Origin: CAZCZR01 sp964503455
Lineage (GTDB): Bacteria; Bacillota; Clostridia; UBA1381
Assembly (NCBI GenBank): GCA_964503455.1
Contig: CAZCZR010000070.1
Span: forward strand, 1-8,704
Direction: 5' to 3'
DNA: 8,704 bases
Shown here: positions 1 to 6,248 of the stretch, piece by piece
How positions within the stretch are numbered: the first letter of the stretch is position 1
How the letters are laid out: each line of letters begins with the position of its first letter
The notes under the pieces: model-generated
Databases searched by the model: none
What the model saw: only the letters and a program-made list of their open reading frames with translations
Told to the model about the DNA's origin: nothing
Translations under genes and position numbers: made by a program

Positions 1-29
1 GATCCGTATTAAAAAAATTTCAAATAATC

Positions 30-58
30 TTGCATTATTCATCAAACTGTGATATACT
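30..58 (+). promoter_or_regulatory. Extended -10 promoter upstream of ung
   Basis: A -10 box TATACT (53-58) is preceded directly by TGA (50-52), the TGn signature of an extended -10 element. A weak -35 box, TTGCAT (30-35), lies 17 bp upstream. Transcription would start near 65, leaving a leader of about 27 nt before the ung start at 92. An A/T-rich stretch (11-28) lies further upstream and could act as an UP element. This is the only good promoter match seen upstream of the six-gene run, so it probably drives the whole run. Confidence 0.6.
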
Positions 59-91
59 ATAGATAACTATAGCTGTCGGGAGGCGTATTTA

Positions 92-784
92 TTGGTACAT
101 CTGAACAATGAGTGGGACGAGCTTTTGAAAAATGAATTTGGTATGGAGTATTACCTGCGGCTGCGGGGGTTCCTTAAATCGGAGTATTCATCGCAAACGG
201 TATATCCCGACATGAATGACATTTTCAACGCGCTGAAATGGACTTCCTATAATAATGTGAAGGTCGTTATTATAGGCCAGGATCCGTATCACGGTCCCAA
301 TCAGGCGCACGGACTGGCTTTTTCGGTGCGCAGGGGAGTGGATATACCGCCGTCGCTGCTTAATATGTACAAGGAGCTGCATGACGAGCTGGGCTGCTAT
401 ATTCCCGACAACGGATATCTTGAAAAATGGGCGCGGCAGGGCGTGCTGCTTCTGAACACCGTCCTCACGGTCCGCGCGGGAGCCGCCAACTCCCACAAAG
501 GCATGGGCTGGGAACGATTTACTGACAGGGTAATAGAGCTTTTGAACGAGAGGGAAAAACCGGTCATTTTTATGCTTTGGGGCGCGAACGCCCGCGCGAA
601 AGCGCAGCTGATAACCAATGCGCGGCACAGAATATTCGAGGCTCCGCACCCGTCGCCGCTTTCGGCGCATCGAGGCTTTTTCGGATGCGGACATTTTAAA
701 ATGGCAAACGACGCTCTGGCGGTTATGGGCGAGGAGCCTATAGACTGGCAAATAGAAAATATTCAGCCTTCATCGGAGAATTGA
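92..784 (+). CDS. ung: Uracil-DNA glycosylase (family 1, UDG)
   Basis: Removes uracil from DNA by hydrolysing the N-glycosidic bond, starting base-excision repair in the cytoplasm. The 230-residue length is normal for family 1. Hallmarks visible are the water-activating loop GQDPYH at residues 62-67 with catalytic Asp64, the uracil-stacking Phe77 in GLAFSV, the uracil-recognising Asn122 in LLLNTVLTV, and the minor-groove loop HPSPLSA at 186-192 with His186 and the intercalating Leu190. The start is a TTG at 92, chosen because the Shine-Dalgarno GGGAGG (78-83) sits 8 nt upstream and the product then begins at the usual family N-terminus. The ATG at 108 is out of frame. The gene ends one base before polA, whose product fills repair gaps, so co-transcription makes functional sense. 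Confidence 0.96.
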   Translation: MVHLNNEWDELLKNEFGMEYYLRLRGFLKSEYSSQTVYPDMNDIFNALKWTSYNNVKVVIIGQDPYHGPNQAHGLAFSVRRGVDIPPSLLNMYKELHDELGCYIPDNGYLEKWARQGVLLLNTVLTVRAGAANSHKGMGWERFTDRVIELLNEREKPVIFMLWGANARAKAQLITNARHRIFEAPHPSPLSAHRGFFGCGHFKMANDALAVMGEEPIDWQIENIQPSSEN

Positions 785-785
785 T

Positions 786-3431
786 ATGAAACGACTGCTT
801 ATACTTGATTCAAACAGTATTTTGAACCGCGCCTACTACGGCATACGGTATCTGTCCGCGAAGGACGGCACCCCGACAAACGCCGTATACGGATTTTTCA
901 ACATACTTTTAAAGCTGATAGATGAGGAAAAGCCGAATTATATATGCGCAGCGTTCGATCTTGCGGCTCCGACGTTCCGGCATTTGAAATACGAAGGCTA
1001 TAAAGCGCAGCGCAGACCTATGCCCGATGATCTTCGGGTGCAGATGCCTTTGGCGAAGGAGATACTTGCCGCCATGGGAATACCCGTCCTTGAAAAGGAA
1101 GGCTATGAGGCGGATGATATAATAGGGACAGTGTCGCGGCTGTGCGAGGAAATGGACGTTGAATGTATGATCGCCACCGGCGACAAGGACGATCTGCAGC
1201 TTGCAAGCAAAAAGACAAAGGTAATACTCACCGTGACGCGCATGGGAAACAATGAAACAACGGTCTATGACGACGCTGCTGTATACGAGAGATTCGGCGT
1301 AACGCCGGAGGAGTATATTGATGTAAAAGCGCTTATGGGCGATCCGTCTGACAATATTCCGGGCGTGCCGGGCATCGGGGAAAAGACCGCTTTTTCGCTG
1401 ATTTCGCAGTTTCACAGCATAGAATACATTTATAATAATATAGAGAAAACAGGTCTGAAGGGCGCGCGCCTTCAAAAGCTTATTGACGGCAAGGAGCTTG
1501 CGTTTATGAGCAGGGAGCTTGCTGCCATTGACAGAAACGCACCGGTGAAATTTGTGCCGGAGGAGTGCGTGTTTGACGGCGTGGAGGATCCCAAGGGGGA
1601 GCTTTACGACATATTATTCCGTCTGGGATTAAATTCGCTGATAAAGCGCATGGGTCTTACTCCCAAAAACGCGGAGGACGCGCCGCTAACCGAGATGACG
1701 GATATATTTGAGGGCGCGGAGTTTTTTACGATAGAGGAATCCGGCAGCACAGCGGAGCTTGCGGGCGAGCTTGACGCGGCGGAAGAGTTTGCGTTTATGG
1801 CGGAATTTCGCGGCGGCATGGCGTCGGCGCTTTATATAGGCGTCGGCAGCAAGGGATATACGGTATACGGAAAGGATCTGTTCGGATTTATAAAACCGTA
1901 CCTTGAGGATGAGAGCAAGGAAAAAATAACCTTTGATATAAAAGAAACCTTAGTCAGAAGCGGAGTTGACATAAGAAATATCGCGGAGGATCTGGCAATT
2001 GCGGCGTATCTGATACGTCCGTCCGTCGGAGGGACTTCCGTGGATAATTTAGTGTCGCGGTATTTCGGCACGGTCATAGAAGAAAGCGGCAGCCAGATGG
2101 ATCTGTTTGATGACGATGGCGCATATTCGGGCAATTCGGGAGCAAAGAGGGCATACGCGCTTTTAAGGCTTCGCGGAGTGCTTTGCCGGGAGCTGGAAAA
2201 ACAGGGGCAGACAAAGCTTTACCGGGAGATAGAGCTTCCGCTGGTGAGCGTGCTTGCCGATATGCAGAAGGACGGCGTGCTTGTTGACGCACGGCAGCTT
2301 GGGGAGTTTTCGGATATGCTGTCGGAGCGGATCGCGGGACTGGAACAGCTGATATACGATTTATCCGGAGGAGAGAGGTTCAATATCAATTCTCCGAAGC
2401 AGCTGGGCGAGGTGCTGTTTGAAAAGCTTGGTTTAAAGCACGGCAAAAAGACGCATCGCGGCTATTCGACCGACGCCGATACGCTTGAAAAGCTTCGGGA
2501 CAAGCATCCCGTGATACAGGCGGTGCTTGAATACCGTCAGCTGGCGAAGCTTAAGTCCACCTATTGCGATGGCCTTGGCGCGGTGATAAATCCCGTCACC
2601 GGAAGAATACATTCGGTATTTAACCAGATGGCGACGATCACCGGCAGGTTAAGCTCGGCGGAGCCTAATTTGCAAAATATTCCCGTGAGAACCGAGCTTG
2701 GCAGAGAGCTTAGGAAGATGTTTATCGCAAAGGACGGCTGTGTGCTTGTGGATGCGGACTATTCGCAGATAGAGCTGAGGGTGCTTGCTCATATAGCTCA
2801 TGACGAGCATATGACGGAGGCGTTTAAAAACGGCGAGGATATACACACGGTAACGGCATCGCAGGTGTTCGGAGTGCCTGTGGGAGAGGTGACGCCGGAG
2901 ATGAGAAGAAACGCTAAGGCGGTGAATTTCGGCATAGTTTACGGCATAGGCGAGTTCAGCCTGTCGCAGGATATAGGAACCAGCGTCAAGCAGGCAAAAA
3001 GGTATATAGAAAGCTATCTTGAAAAATACAGCGGCGTAAGGAGGTATATGACCGACATCAAGGAAAGCGCCCGCCGGAACGGCTATGTCAAGACGCTTTT
3101 GAACCGCATACGCTATGTGCCGGAGCTGAGATCCCCCAACCACAACGTCCGCTCCTTCGGTGAAAGGGTGGCGCTTAATACGCCCATACAGGGTACGGCG
3201 GCGGATATAATCAAGCTTGCCATGGTAAAGGTGCATAAAAGGCTCGCGGACGAGGGACTTGAGTCAAGACTGATACTTCAGGTGCATGATGAGCTTCTGA
3301 TAGAAGCGCCCGAGGCGGAAGAACAGAGGGTGAAGGAGATACTTAAAACCGAGATGGAGAACGCCATGGAGCTTACAGTGCCTCTTGAGGTGGATATGTC
3401 CTCAGGAAAGAGCTGGTATGATGCGAAATAA
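786..3431 (+). CDS. polA: DNA polymerase I (proofreading domain degenerate)
   Basis: Fills gaps in excision repair and replaces RNA primers on the lagging strand. The 881 residues hold three domains. The 5' nuclease (about 1-290) has Asp8, the EADD motif at 108-111, the acidic cluster around 133-136, and Asp186/Asp189 before a helix-hairpin-helix. A 3'-5' exonuclease-like domain (about 310-475) lacks the catalytic acids. The polymerase (about 480-881) has motif A DADYSQIELR (656-665, catalytic Asp658), the O-helix RRNAKAVNFGIVYG (707-720, with Arg707, Lys711, Phe715 and Tyr719) and motif C QVHDE (832-836, Asp835). Phe715 at the dideoxynucleotide-discriminating position matches E. coli and not the Tyr of T7. 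The ATG at 786 follows GGAGA (775-779), which lies within the end of ung. The 3' end overlaps coaE. Confidence 0.97.
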   Translation: MKRLLILDSNSILNRAYYGIRYLSAKDGTPTNAVYGFFNILLKLIDEEKPNYICAAFDLAAPTFRHLKYEGYKAQRRPMPDDLRVQMPLAKEILAAMGIPVLEKEGYEADDIIGTVSRLCEEMDVECMIATGDKDDLQLASKKTKVILTVTRMGNNETTVYDDAAVYERFGVTPEEYIDVKALMGDPSDNIPGVPGIGEKTAFSLISQFHSIEYIYNNIEKTGLKGARLQKLIDGKELAFMSRELAAIDRNAPVKFVPEECVFDGVEDPKGELYDILFRLGLNSLIKRMGLTPKNAEDAPLTEMTDIFEGAEFFTIEESGSTAELAGELDAAEEFAFMAEFRGGMASALYIGVGSKGYTVYGKDLFGFIKPYLEDESKEKITFDIKETLVRSGVDIRNIAEDLAIAAYLIRPSVGGTSVDNLVSRYFGTVIEESGSQMDLFDDDGAYSGNSGAKRAYALLRLRGVLCRELEKQGQTKLYREIELPLVSVLADMQKDGVLVDARQLGEFSDMLSERIAGLEQLIYDLSGGERFNINSPKQLGEVLFEKLGLKHGKKTHRGYSTDADTLEKLRDKHPVIQAVLEYRQLAKLKSTYCDGLGAVINPVTGRIHSVFNQMATITGRLSSAEPNLQNIPVRTELGRELRKMFIAKDGCVLVDADYSQIELRVLAHIAHDEHMTEAFKNGEDIHTVTASQVFGVPVGEVTPEMRRNAKAVNFGIVYGIGEFSLSQDIGTSVKQAKRYIESYLEKYSGVRRYMTDIKESARRNGYVKTLLNRIRYVPELRSPNHNVRSFGERVALNTPIQGTAADIIKLAMVKVHKRLADEGLESRLILQVHDELLIEAPEAEEQRVKEILKTEMENAMELTVPLEVDMSSGKSWYDAK

Positions 3432-4029
3432 TAAAAAATACCTGATAGGTCTTACGGGAGGAAGCGGCGCCGGAAAGACTACGGTGTCGAATATTTTAAG
3501 GGCTGAGGGTATATATATAATAGACGCGGATAAGACGGCGCGCAGTGTTCAGGGGGCGGGGACGCCCTGTACCAAGGAGCTTGCGCGCGAGTTCGGCGGC
3601 GATATTCTGCTGCCGGACGGCAGCCTTATAAGAAGGAAGCTTGCGGGAATCGTGTTTTCGGATCCAAAAAAGCTCTTGCGTCTTAACGAGATAACTCATA
3701 AGTATATAACGGCGGCTGCCGAGGAGGAAGCAAAGGGACACAAACCGTGCGGCATAGATGCGGCGGCGCTTATAGAAAGCGGTATGGATAAGGATTGCGA
3801 GTATGTCATAAGCGTACTCGCGGATACGGAAAGGCGCGTTTTGAGGATCAAGGAGCGCGACGGACTGACAGACGGGGAGGCAAGGAGACGTATATCCGCA
3901 CAAAAGCCGGAGGAATTTTATATTTCACATTCCGATTTTGTTGTGCGTAACGACAGTACAGAGGAAAGTTTAATATGGCAGATACAAGAAATACTAAAAG
4001 AAATAGGCGTCGGGCAAAAAAAAGACTGA
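3418..4029 (+). CDS. coaE: Dephospho-CoA kinase
   Basis: Phosphorylates the 3'-hydroxyl of dephospho-CoA with ATP, the last step of coenzyme A synthesis. With this start the product has 203 residues, the usual family size. Visible features are the Walker A loop GGSGAGKT (14-21), the DAD motif (36-38), the conserved IVFSDPKKLLRLNEITH stretch (78-94), the ESG element (120-122) in place of the more common FE(A/S)G, and RDG...RRRISAQ (147-162) in the lid and base-binding region. Two adjacent in-frame ATGs (3418 and 3421) fit the Shine-Dalgarno AGGAAAG (3404-3410). I chose 3418 for its 7-nt spacing, but 3421 is equally possible. An in-frame upstream ATG at 3385 would add 11 unrelated residues and has no good ribosome site. 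The start overlaps polA by 14 nt, which suggests translational coupling. Confidence 0.93.
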   Translation: MMRNNKKYLIGLTGGSGAGKTTVSNILRAEGIYIIDADKTARSVQGAGTPCTKELAREFGGDILLPDGSLIRRKLAGIVFSDPKKLLRLNEITHKYITAAAEEEAKGHKPCGIDAAALIESGMDKDCEYVISVLADTERRVLRIKERDGLTDGEARRRISAQKPEEFYISHSDFVVRNDSTEESLIWQIQEILKEIGVGQKKD

Positions 4030-4622
4030 CGCCGCTGGGACTGACAGTAAGACTGGCGCTTGCGGTGATAATAGCCGCGGCGGCTGTGATAGCTGTCAAA
4101 TCGGGTATGGACACATCCAAAAAGGTGCTGTACCCTGTGGCTTACGAGGATCTTATATTCAAATACGCCGAGGAAAACGAGCTTGACCCGTATTTTGTTA
4201 TGGGAGTGATCAAGACCGAATCCAATTTCATACCCGACGCACATTCGGGATATGCGGCGGGACTTATGCAGATAACCGACGAAACGGCGGAATGGCTCGC
4301 CAAGCGGATGGAGCTTGACACGTCGGATATCGACCTGTTCGATCCGGAAACAAGCATAAAGATCGGATGCTATTATCTGAGGTACTTAATTGACCGCTAC
4401 GGCGTGACAGACACGGCTTTAGCGGCATATAACGCCGGTATAGGCAACGTCGGAAAATGGCTTGAAAACAAGGAATATTCCGATGACGGGAGGACTTTAA
4501 AAAGCATCCCGTTTACCGAAACGAGGAACTATGTCCAAAGAGTCAACTCCTCGTGGCAGTACTACACCGAGTACTATGACCAATACCGGGCGCAGCAGGC
4601 AAATGTGCAGACAAAGAGCTAA
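3975..4622 (+). CDS. Membrane-anchored lytic transglycosylase (GH23, SLT domain)
   Basis: Cleaves the glycan strands of peptidoglycan between MurNAc and GlcNAc, forming 1,6-anhydro-MurNAc ends outside the membrane. Of 215 residues, 1-18 are strongly basic (many Arg/Lys) and are followed by one hydrophobic segment (about 21-42), an N-in signal anchor. The SLT domain runs from about 55 to 200, with catalytic Glu82 in the TES motif, the conserved SGYAAGLMQIT (91-101), ALAAYNAG (148-155) and ETRNYVQRV (182-190). The start at 3975 follows AGAGGAAAG (3960-3968) with a 6-nt gap. The gene overlaps coaE by 55 nt in a different frame. A transglycosylase after polA-coaE is a recurrent clostridial arrangement. 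It probably remodels the wall during growth, but no sequence feature here points to a sporulation role. No confident gene symbol. Confidence 0.92.
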   Translation: MADTRNTKRNRRRAKKRLTPLGLTVRLALAVIIAAAAVIAVKSGMDTSKKVLYPVAYEDLIFKYAEENELDPYFVMGVIKTESNFIPDAHSGYAAGLMQITDETAEWLAKRMELDTSDIDLFDPETSIKIGCYYLRYLIDRYGVTDTALAAYNAGIGNVGKWLENKEYSDDGRTLKSIPFTETRNYVQRVNSSWQYYTEYYDQYRAQQANVQTKS

Positions 4623-4657
4623 GGTTCATAATTAAGATTTTGAAGGAGGAGAAGAAC

Positions 4658-5278
4658 ATGAAACATCTAATAATCACAATAGGCAGACAGTACGGCGTCG
4701 GAGGACGCGACGTGGGAGAAAAGCTCGCGGCCGATCTGGGCATACCGTTTTACGACAAGGAGCTTGTGGAGATGGCGGCGGAGAAAAGCAACCTCAGTTC
4801 CGCGACGCTCAAGGAGCATGATGAGAAGGCTACCAACAGCTTTTTGTATTCGCTTCAGGCGGGGAACTATTCTCTGCGTGGAATAAACGCGCCCCTGTTT
4901 TATGAAATGCCGATAAACGACAAGCTATTCATCGCGCAGAGCGAGGTCATTAAGGACGTGGCACAGAAGGGCCCGTGCGTTATAGTGGGACGCTGCGCCG
5001 ATTATGTGCTTGAAAGCACGGAGCTTGACACGATTTCGGTATTTATATACGCGACGCTCGAATACCGCATAAAGAGAGTTATGGAGGCGTTCAATATCCC
5101 GCGCAACAAGGCTAAGGATATGGTAGTAAAGACCGAAAAACAGCGCCGTACATACTACGACTATTACACAAGCAAGCAGTGGGGAGTCATGACCAACTAT
5201 GATCTGTGCATAAATGCCGAAAAAACCGGCATTGACGGCATGGTGGAGCTGCTTAAAACGTATATAGAGAACGTATAA
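4658..5278 (+). CDS. Cytidylate kinase-like P-loop protein, substrate unknown
   Basis: Belongs to the family annotated as cytidylate kinase-like. It resembles nucleotide monophosphate kinases in fold, but I know of no firmly established substrate for this branch. The 206-residue product has the N-terminal family signature ITIGRQYGVGGRDVGEKLA (7-23 region), where Arg17 sits at the place of the Walker A lysine. Next comes GIPFYDKELVEMAA (28-41), a second strand GPCVIVGRCADYVL (105-118), a VFIYA strand with following RIKRV (128-141), and a lid-like EKQRR...YYDYYTSKQWG (160-176). The ATG at 4658 follows AAGGAGGAG (4643-4651) at 6 nt. A TTG at 4640 is in frame but overlaps that ribosome site, so it is not the start. 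The gene lies 35 nt after the transglycosylase gene and before uppP. True CMP kinase (cmk) is a different protein with a normal GxxGxGK loop. Confidence 0.88.
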   Translation: MKHLIITIGRQYGVGGRDVGEKLAADLGIPFYDKELVEMAAEKSNLSSATLKEHDEKATNSFLYSLQAGNYSLRGINAPLFYEMPINDKLFIAQSEVIKDVAQKGPCVIVGRCADYVLESTELDTISVFIYATLEYRIKRVMEAFNIPRNKAKDMVVKTEKQRRTYYDYYTSKQWGVMTNYDLCINAEKTGIDGMVELLKTYIENV

Positions 5279-5304
5279 TTCCATATAACATCGGAAAGGA
5301 ATTA
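5276..5304 (+). repeat. Small inverted repeat covering the uppP ribosome site
   Basis: TAATTCC (5276-5282) is the exact complement of GGAATTA (5298-5304), with a 15-nt loop. The 3' arm includes the GGA of the presumed uppP Shine-Dalgarno, and the 5' arm includes the stop codon of the upstream gene. The stem is short and A/T-rich, so it would be weak and may be chance. Confidence 0.25.
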
Positions 5305-5312
5305 CATAATTT

Positions 5313-6152
5313 ATGGTTATTGAAATATTAAAAACGGTACTTTTGGGCATAGTTGAGGGCGTGACCGAGTGGCTGCCGGTGAGTAGCACAGGGCATATGA
5401 TACTGGTGGATCAGTTTGTAAAGCTCAATCAGAGTCCGGAATTTATAAATATGTTCCTGTTCATGATACAGCTTGGCGCCATAATGGCTGTGGTGACGCT
5501 GTATTTTCACAGGCTCAACCCGTTCTCGCCCAAAAAAACAAAGCCGGAAAAGACGGCGACATGGCGGATGTGGTTCAAGGTGATAGTCGCGTGCCTTCCG
5601 GCGGCACTGGTTATAATCGTGGATGACTTTTTGGAGGAGCATTTTTATAATGCGTGGGTCGTCGCGGCAATGCTTATCATTTACGGCATCGCGTTTTTGC
5701 TTATCGAAGGGAAAAACAGGAAATTTAAAGTCAACTCGATAGACGAGATGAGCTATAAGACCGCGTTCTTGATAGGCGTGTTCCAGATACTTGCTGCAAT
5801 CCCCGGCACATCGCGTTCGGGCGCGACAATACTGGGCGCTATGCTTTTAGGCACATCGCGCTCGGTGGCGGCGGAGTTCTCGTTCTTCCTTGCTATACCT
5901 GTGATGTTCGGCGCAAGCTTTATCAAGCTTTTGAAGTTTATCGCCGACGGGGCGAGCTTCGGCGCGGAGCAGGCGGCGGTGCTTATAGTCGGCATGGCGG
6001 TAGCTTACATAGTATCGGTGATTTCAATAAAGTTCCTTACCGGATATGTGAAAAAACACAGCTTTAAGGTATTCGGCTGGTACAGGATAATAATCGGCGT
6101 GCTTGTGATAGCGTACTTTGCGATAACGGGAGCCGGAGTTGTCACGTACTGA
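5313..6152 (+). CDS. uppP: Undecaprenyl-diphosphatase (UppP/BacA type)
   Basis: Integral membrane enzyme that dephosphorylates undecaprenyl pyrophosphate to regenerate the lipid carrier for peptidoglycan and other wall polymers. Overexpression of the family gives bacitracin resistance. The 279 residues contain about eight hydrophobic segments and the two inverted-topology motifs. The first is VEGVTEWLPVSSTGHM (14-29, with Glu15, Glu19, Ser24, Ser25 and His28). The second is PGTSRSGATI (164-173, Arg168), followed by a GTSRSVAAEFSFFLAIP element (180-196). The ATG at 5313 gives the usual family N-terminus. The ribosome site GGAAAGGA (5293-5300) has a rather long 12-nt spacing. The gene is 34 nt after the kinase-like gene with no terminator between, so it is probably the last gene of the operon. 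The 3' end appears to contain the -35 box of the next promoter. Confidence 0.96.
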   Translation: MVIEILKTVLLGIVEGVTEWLPVSSTGHMILVDQFVKLNQSPEFINMFLFMIQLGAIMAVVTLYFHRLNPFSPKKTKPEKTATWRMWFKVIVACLPAALVIIVDDFLEEHFYNAWVVAAMLIIYGIAFLLIEGKNRKFKVNSIDEMSYKTAFLIGVFQILAAIPGTSRSGATILGAMLLGTSRSVAAEFSFFLAIPVMFGASFIKLLKFIADGASFGAEQAAVLIVGMAVAYIVSVISIKFLTGYVKKHSFKVFGWYRIIIGVLVIAYFAITGAGVVTY

Positions 6153-6168
6153 GGCGGCAAAATATAAG
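6139..6168 (+). promoter_or_regulatory. Candidate promoter for the GH112 gene
   Basis: TTGTCA (6139-6144, one mismatch to the sigma-A -35 consensus) lies inside the last codons of uppP. TATAAG (6163-6168, one mismatch to the -10 consensus) follows after an 18-bp spacer. Transcription would begin near 6175 and give a leader of about 74 nt that contains the GC-rich palindromes. Supported by consensus match and position only. Confidence 0.45.
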
Positions 6169-6184
6169 TTCAGGTCAAATATCA

Positions 6185-6212
6185 CGGCGCCGCGGGGAAA
6201 TAAGCGGCGCCG
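6185..6212 (+). repeat. GC-rich hairpin / double palindrome before the GH112 gene
   Basis: CGGCGCCGC (6185-6193) and GCGGCGCCG (6204-6212) form a perfect 9-bp stem around a 10-nt A/G-rich loop. Each arm also contains CGGCGCCG, itself an 8-bp palindrome, and the two copies start exactly 20 bp apart. It could end transcription from uppP, but the T-run (6226-6231) is 13 nt past the stem, which is too far for a classical intrinsic terminator. It may instead be a leader structure or paired operator for the GH112 gene. Confidence 0.6.
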
Positions 6213-6248
6213 GAGAAAATAAAAGTTTTTTGAGGGAGGACAAAGAAT

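Noticed and set aside
2649..3236. Long minus-strand open frame opposite polA (195 codons)
   Set aside because: It lies entirely opposite the conserved polymerase domain and has no ribosome site or family motif. Similar minus-strand frames opposite ung (188-751), the start of polA (909-1475) and the GH112 gene (7623-8111) are rejected for the same reason.
3385..3417. Upstream start for coaE
   Set aside because: It would add 11 residues read from the polA C-terminal codons with no suitable ribosome site; the ATG at 3418 or 3421 has AGGAAAG at a good distance.
4640..4657. TTG start for the cytidylate kinase-like gene
   Set aside because: The TTG overlaps the AAGGAGGAG ribosome site that serves the ATG at 4658, and the added residues (MKEEKN) are just the translation of that site.
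6213..6231. Classical intrinsic terminator after uppP
   Set aside because: The stem is strong, but the T-run starts 13 nt after it, so I list a hairpin rather than a terminator.
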